Source: an uncultured Prevotella sp.
GTDB lineage: Bacteria > Bacteroidota > Bacteroidia > Bacteroidales > Bacteroidaceae
DNA: 9,251 nt
NCBI GenBank assembly: GCA_900769275.1
Contig: CAAGGA010000074.1
Location: 1 to 9,251, forward strand
Direction: 5' to 3'
The translations under genes were made by a program, and so were the position numbers. Below, piece after piece: positions 1 through 4,457 of the stretch. Position 1 is the stretch's first letter. The number at the start of each line of letters is the position of its first letter. Below the pieces are notes generated by a model. It worked only from the letters and a program-made list of their open reading frames with translations. It did not search any database and was not told the DNA's origin.

Positions 1-100
1 GTTATAATGGAACCCCATTGCGCCCTCAAAACGTAGAGACATCTGTTCAAAAACAAGAGTTGTTATCATCATAACGCTAATAACCGATTTGGGATAATAG
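1..100. other. Left-edge sequence, possible gene edge, strand undecided
   Basis: No gene can be called here with confidence. On the plus strand, frame 3 is open from the edge to a TAA at 72-74 (about 23 codons), so this could be the 3' end of a rightward gene that uses the terminator at 101-183. On the minus strand, an ATG at 70-72 (another directly follows at 67-69) opens a frame of 24 codons running off the left edge, so a leftward gene could also begin here; I see no good promoter in front of it. Small hairpins are visible (AATGG 6-10 with CCATT 15-19; GTTAT 62-66 with ATAAC 71-75). Positions 45-69 resemble part of the frdC leader at 6589-6614, which favours a non-coding or repeat origin. 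Confidence 0.2.
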
Positions 101-183
101 AGAAGAGTGGAACATCGTTCTGACTGCCTTGTCATACCCCGCTTTTTGGGAGTCAGGCAGACGGTGTTCCACTCTTCTTTTTT
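101..183. terminator. Long hairpin terminator, probably bidirectional
   Basis: A perfect 14-bp stem pairs 101-114 (AGAAGAGTGGAACA) with 165-178. Inside it a second stem pairs CTGACT (120-125) with AGTCAG (151-156), and CCC (138-140) can pair with GGG (148-150). The right arm runs into six T residues (178-183), so it fits an intrinsic terminator reading rightward from a gene beyond the left edge. Read leftward, it sits about 65 bases after the deoC stop, but the following sequence is only moderately T-rich. It most likely ends the uvrC-dtd-deoC transcript as well, which would make the left neighbour convergent with deoC. Confidence 0.7.
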
Positions 184-243
184 CCTTGCTTCATCAATGT
201 GTCACCCAAAACCACCAACCATCCCCCCAATAGTTTCTCCTTT

Positions 244-1137
244 TCAGAAGAACTTCACCTCTTCGCCTACTATCTCCGAGAGCAGCAGGTTGGCAAGGCG
301 TGACGTGCCCAGACGGAACCATTTGTTGGTAAGCCACTTCTCGCCGAGCACCTCTTTCACGATGGTATAGTAGGTCACGGCATCCATTACCGTATTGATA
401 CCTCCGGCAGGCTTGAAACCTATCTGTATTCCAGTCTCCTCGTAGTATTCCTTTATTGCCTGACACATGACGTATGCAGCCTCGGGAGTGGCACTGATTT
501 TCTCCTTTCCCGTAGAGGTCTTGATATAGTCAGCACCGGCATACATGGCAAGAATCGAGGCTTTCTTGATGTTGCCTGCGGTCTTGATGTCGCCCGTTTC
601 GAGGATTACCTTCATCGGCACCTTCTCACCGCAGGCAGACTTCAGTTCTGCAATGTCCATGCACATCCCTTCATAGTCGCCGCTGAGGAACTTACCTACA
701 GGCATTACGATGTCAATCTCTGTAGCACCGTCAGCCACTGCCAGTGATGTCTCTGCCACCTTGACCTCTATCCTCGCCTGAGAACTCGGGAAAGAGCCTG
801 ATACGCAGGCTATCTCTACGCCCTCTACCTCCAGTGTGTCCTTTACTATCTCGGCAAAGCATGGATATACGCACACGGTGGCTACGTGGGGCATGTCCGG
901 GTATTCGTTGTCGAAAGCATTGACACGCTCCGTGAAAGCCATTACGGAAGTGTCGCTGTCCTCGGTCTTCAGCGTCGTCAGTTCGATGCTTCCGAAGAGG
1001 AATTTCTTCACTTCCGGCGTGTCGTTCTCCATCACTTTCGTGGCGATGATGTCCCTTACCGCAGCCTTTACTGCCGCATCGTCAATGTCGGTGTTGTACT
1101 TCGACAACGCCTGCTCGTATTTGCTTAGTTCATTCAT
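244..1137 (-). CDS. deoC: Deoxyribose-phosphate aldolase DeoC
   Basis: This cytosolic class I aldolase splits 2-deoxy-D-ribose 5-phosphate into glyceraldehyde 3-phosphate and acetaldehyde, the last step of deoxynucleoside catabolism. The protein has 297 residues and forms a TIM barrel. The signature motifs are all present: EID with Asp142; DYIKTSTGK with the Schiff-base lysine Lys206; and GFKPAGG with the second catalytic lysine Lys242. These match Asp102, Lys167 and Lys201 of the E. coli enzyme (259 residues). The extra length is mostly an N-terminal extension of roughly 40 residues. The start is the only in-frame ATG near the expected N-terminus. It is the last gene of the uvrC-dtd-deoC group, 49 bases after dtd. 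Its leader is A-rich with CAAAAA repeats and no Shine-Dalgarno sequence. No other deo genes are present, so a regulated deo operon is not implied. Confidence 0.96.
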   Translation of the reverse strand: MNELSKYEQALSKYNTDIDDAAVKAAVRDIIATKVMENDTPEVKKFLFGSIELTTLKTEDSDTSVMAFTERVNAFDNEYPDMPHVATVCVYPCFAEIVKDTLEVEGVEIACVSGSFPSSQARIEVKVAETSLAVADGATEIDIVMPVGKFLSGDYEGMCMDIAELKSACGEKVPMKVILETGDIKTAGNIKKASILAMYAGADYIKTSTGKEKISATPEAAYVMCQAIKEYYEETGIQIGFKPAGGINTVMDAVTYYTIVKEVLGEKWLTNKWFRLGTSRLANLLLSEIVGEEVKFF

Positions 1138-1186
1138 AGTTTTTTGTTTTTATTATTGTTTTTGTTTTTGTTTTTGTTTTTATTAC
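1138..1186 (-). repeat. CAAAAA hexanucleotide repeats in the deoC leader
   Basis: The 49-base gap between the dtd stop and the deoC start consists almost wholly of A-rich repeats on the coding strand. Four perfect tandem GTTTTT units occupy 1158-1181 on the plus strand (AAAAAC on the minus strand), and a fifth unit lies at 1146-1151. There is no Shine-Dalgarno sequence. Unstructured A-rich leaders are known to favour translation in Bacteroidota, so this may be the deoC ribosome entry region. Short tandem repeats like this can also change copy number between strains. Confidence 0.75.
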
Positions 1187-1639
1187 TTATTCCCTGTTTT
1201 TTGAGTCCATGATGATGGTGACAGGCCCGTCGTTGAGCAGTTCTACTTTCATATCGGCACCAAACTCGCCGGTGCCTACTTCCTTGCCTATGGCTTCAGA
1301 CAACTGCCGGCAGAACTCTTCATACAGCGGGATGCTTATCTCATGCTGCGCTGCACGATACCAGGAGGGGCGGTTTCCTTTCTTGTATGAGGCGAAAAGG
1401 GTGAACTGCGACACTACCAATGCCTCGCCTCCGATGTCGATGAGCGAGCGGTTCATCACGCCATTCTCATCGTTGAATATACGTAGGCGGGCTGTCTTGC
1501 CTACCAACCATTCCACGTCCTCCCTGCTGTCGCATTCCTCTATGCCGACGAGCACGAGGAGACCCTGTCCGATACTTGCCTTTACCGTGCCTTCTATCGT
1601 CACGGAAGCGTGCCTTACTCTTTGTATTACTAATCTCAT
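1187..1639 (-). CDS. dtd: D-aminoacyl-tRNA deacylase Dtd
   Basis: This cytosolic enzyme hydrolyses D-amino acids (classically D-tyrosine) from mischarged tRNA, and glycine from tRNA-Ala, protecting translation from wrong aminoacyl-tRNAs. At 150 residues it has the usual family length (about 145-150). Both family signatures are visible: SQFTL at residues 77-81 and the Gly-cisPro motif, NDGPVT, with Gly138-Pro139, which excludes L-amino acids from the active site. The N-terminus (MRLVIQRV) is the canonical start of the family, so the ATG at 1637-1639 is secure. Only 3 bases separate it from the uvrC stop codon, so the two genes are almost certainly co-transcribed and perhaps translationally coupled. 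It is complete, with no disrupted motif. Confidence 0.97.
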   Translation of the reverse strand: MRLVIQRVRHASVTIEGTVKASIGQGLLVLVGIEECDSREDVEWLVGKTARLRIFNDENGVMNRSLIDIGGEALVVSQFTLFASYKKGNRPSWYRAAQHEISIPLYEEFCRQLSEAIGKEVGTGEFGADMKVELLNDGPVTIIMDSKNRE

Positions 1640-1642
1640 TTC

Positions 1643-3529
1643 TTATCTGATTTTTTTATTTTGCTGAGCGAAATATTCATTAATTATTGCGGCTTTTTTT
1701 TCTCCTATGACGGCAGACAGTTCGTCAAGCGCTGCCTCCTTTATCTTTTTCACGCTTTTGAAGCGTTTCAGGAGCATTTCTTTCGTTTTCGGACCAATTC
1801 CCTTGATGTCGTCAAGTTCGGAGTGAAGCGTGCGTTTTACGCGCTTTTCGCGGTGGAAGGTGATGGCGAAGCGGTGGACTTCATCCTGCAGTTGCGTCAG
1901 AAGGTGGAAGAGTTCCGACGTGGGCTTTATCTGTATGGTGACGGGATGCCGGTCTTTCTGTGGGTCGGAGGGGTCGCGCAGTGGGATGAAAAGGAGTTCG
2001 TTGGTACGGTGCTTGTCGTCCTTTGCCAGTCCGGCGATGGGAATATTGAGTCCCAGATCGTCTTCTACAACCTTTCTCACGCAGTTCATCTGTCCGATGC
2101 CGCCATCGCATACGATGAGGTCGGGTAGGGAGTTCTCAGTCTTATCCGCCTTGCCGTACCGTCTTGTCACCACTTCCTGCATGCTTGCATAGTCGTCAGG
2201 TCCGGTGACGGTCTTTATTTCATATCGTCTGTAGTCCTTTTTTGACGGTTTCATGCCTTTGAACACGACGCAGGCGGCCACGGCATCAGTGCCTGAAATG
2301 TTGGAGTTGTCGAAGGCTTCGATGTGATACGGTAGTTTCTCCAGTCCGAGTTTCTCCTGCAGTTCTTTCATCAGGCGTGTGGCTTTCTGCTCGGGATTGA
2401 GCTTGTCCGACCGTTTCAGGCGGTCGATGCGGTACTGACGGCAGTTCATCAGTGATAGTTCCAGCAAGTGCTTCTTGTCGCCTCTCTGTGGCACGAAGAA
2501 CGTTGCACCCGGCACTTCCCATTCCATATCAAAGGGAACGATGATTTCTTTCGCTGCAGAATGGAAACGCTGTCTTATCTCCAAGGCTGCCTGAAGGAGC
2601 AGTTCAGCGTCCGTTTCCTCCAGTTTGCGCTTGTATTCGTATGTAATGCTTTGGTTGATGTTGCCGTTTTTGACGTGCATATAGTTGATGTAGGCGTTGT
2701 TTTGGCTTTCATCATCGTCTATGGTAAAGACATCTACGTCGTCAATGGTGAAGCTGACCACTTCGCTTTTGGCGCAGAATTGCTCGATGATGAGGTATTT
2801 CTGCTTCAGTTCTTCTGCCTCTTCAAACCTCAGTTCTTCTGCTTTCTGCATCATCTCATCGTAGATAATGCGCAGCAGTTGCCGTGTGTTGCCTTTGAGT
2901 ATCTCCCTTGCCATTCGGATATTCTCCTGATAGTCCTCGTATGACTGCTTGTCAGCGCATGGAGCACCGCAGTTCTTTATGTGGTATTTCAGGCAAGGCT
3001 TGTATTTTCCGTTGGCTATGTTTTCGCGTGTCAGCGGCAGGTTGCAGGTGCGTGGGTGGTACAGTTTCCGGATAATATCGAGGATGGTGTACATGGAGCC
3101 GATATGGGAGTACGGTCCGTAGTACGTGCCCGTAAGTCTGTTTATCCGCCTTGTCTGGAAGATTCGGGGGAAAAGCTCGTTGGTGACGACGATGCTTGGG
3201 TATGTTTTTCCGTCTTTCAGCAGGATGTTGTATCTGGGATTATATTTCTTTATGAGTGCGTTTTCCAGCAGCAGGGCATCTTCTTCCGTGTTTACCACGG
3301 TGTATGTGATGTCTTGGATTTTTGAGACGAGCACTTTAGTCTTGAATCTATCGACCTCTTTATGGAAATATGATGACACTCTTTTCTTGAGATTCTTTGC
3401 CTTTCCTACGTATATGACCGTACCGTCCGCATCGTAGTATTGATACGAACCGGGCTTTTCTGGCATTGACAGAACTATATGTTTGAGTCTATCGATACGC
3501 TGTGTGTCGTCTTTTTTCTCCTTATTCAT
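1643..3529 (-). CDS. uvrC: Excinuclease ABC subunit C, UvrC
   Basis: UvrC makes the 3' and then the 5' incision around DNA lesions in nucleotide excision repair, after UvrA and UvrB have loaded. The protein has 628 residues (E. coli 610) and all expected parts. The GIY-YIG nuclease lies at about 23-100 (Tyr29, Tyr40 before VGK, Arg50, Glu89). Four cysteines (162, 179, 187, 191) follow, in the arrangement reported to bind an iron-sulfur cluster. The UVR helix for UvrB contact spans about 216-251. The RNase H-like endonuclease has Asp407 (FDNS), Asp475 (CDGG) and His552 (DEVHRFA). Tandem helix-hairpin-helix motifs occupy about 573-621. The start codon overlaps the last base of a parS-like palindrome, and no Shine-Dalgarno sequence precedes it. 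It heads the uvrC-dtd-deoC group, downstream of the apt terminator. Confidence 0.98.
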   Translation of the reverse strand: MNKEKKDDTQRIDRLKHIVLSMPEKPGSYQYYDADGTVIYVGKAKNLKKRVSSYFHKEVDRFKTKVLVSKIQDITYTVVNTEEDALLLENALIKKYNPRYNILLKDGKTYPSIVVTNELFPRIFQTRRINRLTGTYYGPYSHIGSMYTILDIIRKLYHPRTCNLPLTRENIANGKYKPCLKYHIKNCGAPCADKQSYEDYQENIRMAREILKGNTRQLLRIIYDEMMQKAEELRFEEAEELKQKYLIIEQFCAKSEVVSFTIDDVDVFTIDDDESQNNAYINYMHVKNGNINQSITYEYKRKLEETDAELLLQAALEIRQRFHSAAKEIIVPFDMEWEVPGATFFVPQRGDKKHLLELSLMNCRQYRIDRLKRSDKLNPEQKATRLMKELQEKLGLEKLPYHIEAFDNSNISGTDAVAACVVFKGMKPSKKDYRRYEIKTVTGPDDYASMQEVVTRRYGKADKTENSLPDLIVCDGGIGQMNCVRKVVEDDLGLNIPIAGLAKDDKHRTNELLFIPLRDPSDPQKDRHPVTIQIKPTSELFHLLTQLQDEVHRFAITFHREKRVKRTLHSELDDIKGIGPKTKEMLLKRFKSVKKIKEAALDELSAVIGEKKAAIINEYFAQQNKKIR

Positions 3530-3544
3530 GTTTCACGTGAAACA
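3529..3544. promoter_or_regulatory. parS centromere site 1 (ParB/Spo0J binding)
   Basis: TGTTTCACGTGAAACA is a perfect 16-base palindrome, identical to the consensus parS site defined for Bacillus subtilis Spo0J and found in many bacterial phyla. ParB loads here and spreads to build the chromosome-partition complex. The last base pairs with the A of the uvrC ATG (3527-3529), so the site fills the uvrC translation-initiation region. ParA and ParB are not encoded in the window, so the role is inferred from sequence identity. Confidence 0.82.
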
Positions 3545-3696
3545 AATTTGTTTTTATTTGTTCAAAATCAGCGGTTTATAAGTGTGGCTAAAGTTTTTCT
3601 TTAAGTGCGAAACATTCCGGTTTATTCGCTGTTTTCTCCCTGTCATGGATAGGTTGTTGAGTGGCGGTGTCCTGCTGCGGATGTCGTGTATAACGG
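3545..3696. other. uvrC upstream region, no clear promoter
   Basis: This stretch lies between the apt terminator and the parS site in front of uvrC. It is AT-rich next to uvrC and more mixed near the terminator. I find no convincing TAnnTTTG -7 element with a -33 partner on the minus strand; the closest, CAAATTTG at 3543-3550, lacks the first T, has no TTG at the proper distance, and overlaps parS. uvrC must have a promoter here or depend on read-through, and the sequence does not settle which. Confidence 0.4.
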
Positions 3697-3735
3697 AAAA
3701 GAGCGGCGACTTCGGTGGGGGAGTGCCGCTCTTTT
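3697..3735 (-). terminator. Intrinsic terminator after apt
   Basis: A perfect 11-bp stem pairs AAAAGAGCGGC (3697-3707) with GCCGCTCTTTT (3725-3735), leaving a 17-base loop. It begins 5 bases beyond the apt stop codon. In the minus direction the stem is GC-rich and ends in TTTT. Its symmetrical A and T ends mean it could also work rightward. It separates the mnmG-apt transcript from uvrC-dtd-deoC. Confidence 0.85.
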
Positions 3736-3740
3736 GCGTT

Positions 3741-4274
3741 TTATACTACCATGAGTGTGGTGATTTCTGCGCCGGTTTCGGCGAGGGCTTCGCGTCCTTT
3801 CAGTCCCTCGATGGTGAGTTCGATGATGAATGAGATGTAGATTTTCTTTGGGTTGAAGCTTTTGACGAGGTTGTATGCTGCGAGCATACTGCCTCCTGTG
3901 GCGAGGAGGTCATCGTGGATAAGCACTATATCGTCTTCGGAGATGGCGTCTGTTGTCATGGCAATCTTGTCCGTTCCGTATTCTTTTTGAAATTCGTGCT
4001 CTATGACGTTGCCGGGGAGTTTGCCGGGTTTTCTTGCCATTACGAAGCCTGCGTTCAGTTCGGAGGCTACGATGGGTCCGAGGAGGAAGCCGCGGCTTTC
4101 GAGTCCTACTACTTTCGTTATTCCTTTGTCCTTGTAGAGTTCGCACATTTCATCGCGCATGATGTGCAGGCATTCGGGCTTGTCGAAAAGGGTAGTGATG
4201 TCCTGGAACTGTATTCCCGGGATGGGGAAGTCGGGGACTACCCTTAGGTTGGCTTTGAGTTTCGGGTTGTTCAT
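3741..4274 (-). CDS. apt: Adenine phosphoribosyltransferase Apt
   Basis: Apt converts adenine and PRPP to AMP and pyrophosphate in the cytosol, the main adenine salvage reaction. The protein is 177 residues long, normal for the family (about 170-185). The PRPP-binding loop is clear at about 117-129, with Asp121-Asp122 followed by LLATGGS. The N-terminal PDFPIPGIQFQDITTL block (residues 14-29), GLESRGF (57-63) and RKPGKLP (81-87) are the adenine-specific family features. The ATG chosen gives the usual N-terminus, and AAGGA lies immediately before it, too close for a standard Shine-Dalgarno spacing. A 183-base leader separates it from mnmG. That leader contains a parS-like site and A-rich tandem repeats but no recognisable promoter, so co-transcription with mnmG is likely. 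A strong terminator follows 5 bases after the stop. Confidence 0.97.
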   Translation of the reverse strand: MNNPKLKANLRVVPDFPIPGIQFQDITTLFDKPECLHIMRDEMCELYKDKGITKVVGLESRGFLLGPIVASELNAGFVMARKPGKLPGNVIEHEFQKEYGTDKIAMTTDAISEDDIVLIHDDLLATGGSMLAAYNLVKSFNPKKIYISFIIELTIEGLKGREALAETGAEITTLMVV

Positions 4275-4357
4275 TTCCTTGTTTTTTATGGTTTTTGGGT
4301 TGTTGGTTCTTTTCTGTGCGGGGTGTGTTCTTCTACCTGGTCGAAGAATATCAGGGT

Positions 4358-4373
4358 TGTTTCACGTGAAACA
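4358..4373. promoter_or_regulatory. parS centromere site 2 (ParB/Spo0J binding)
   Basis: This is a second exact copy of TGTTTCACGTGAAACA, whose centre is 829 bases from that of the copy at 3529-3544. It lies in the mnmG-apt intergenic region, about 83 bases upstream of the apt start and next to the tandem-repeat block. Two exact 16-mers in under 1 kb are not expected by chance, and clustered parS sites are typical of ParB-loading zones. Confidence 0.84.
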
Positions 4374-4377
4374 AGTG

Positions 4378-4449
4378 CTTTTTCTTTTCTTTTTCTTTTT
4401 CTTTTGCAGTACTTTTGTTTTTCTTTTGCAGTACTTTTGTTTTTCTTTT
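4378..4449 (-). repeat. 22-bp tandem repeat plus T-rich (minus: A-rich) microsatellite
   Basis: Two perfect 22-bp units lie at 4396-4417 and 4418-4439, and the first 10 bases of a third unit at 4440-4449. Each unit is TTTTTCTTTT followed by GCAGTACTTTTG on the plus strand. The flank at 4378-4395 is a simpler run of CTTTTT/CTTTT units. On the transcribed strand it is a purine-rich, mostly A/G tract between the mnmG stop (9 bases away) and parS site 2. It carries no coding signal and probably arose by slippage. It may act as an unstructured leader for apt. Confidence 0.85.
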
Positions 4450-4457
4450 CTTCTGCT

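Noticed and set aside
1..100. tRNA or other structured RNA at the left edge
   Set aside because: Small hairpins are present but there is no cloverleaf, no T-loop motif and no match to an RNA family I know.
1158..1181. Possible CRISPR-like or phase-variation cassette at the hexamer repeats
   Set aside because: There are no spacers, and the repeats are outside any reading frame, so on/off frameshifting is not possible; only expression tuning could be argued.
3543..3550. CAAATTTG as a -7 promoter element for uvrC
   Set aside because: It lacks the first T of TAnnTTTG, has no TTG about 19 bases upstream, and would start transcription inside the parS site.
3583..3591. TGTGGCTAA, one mismatch from a DnaA box (TTATCCACA on the minus strand)
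   Set aside because: A single 8-of-9 match is expected about twice by chance in a window of this size counting both strands, and there is no cluster of boxes, so it does not support an origin here.
3582..3833. Plus-strand frame between uvrC and apt that could be a small gene
   Set aside because: It reads through the apt terminator hairpin and into apt antisense, and has no promoter or ribosome-binding site; the composition gives no support for coding.
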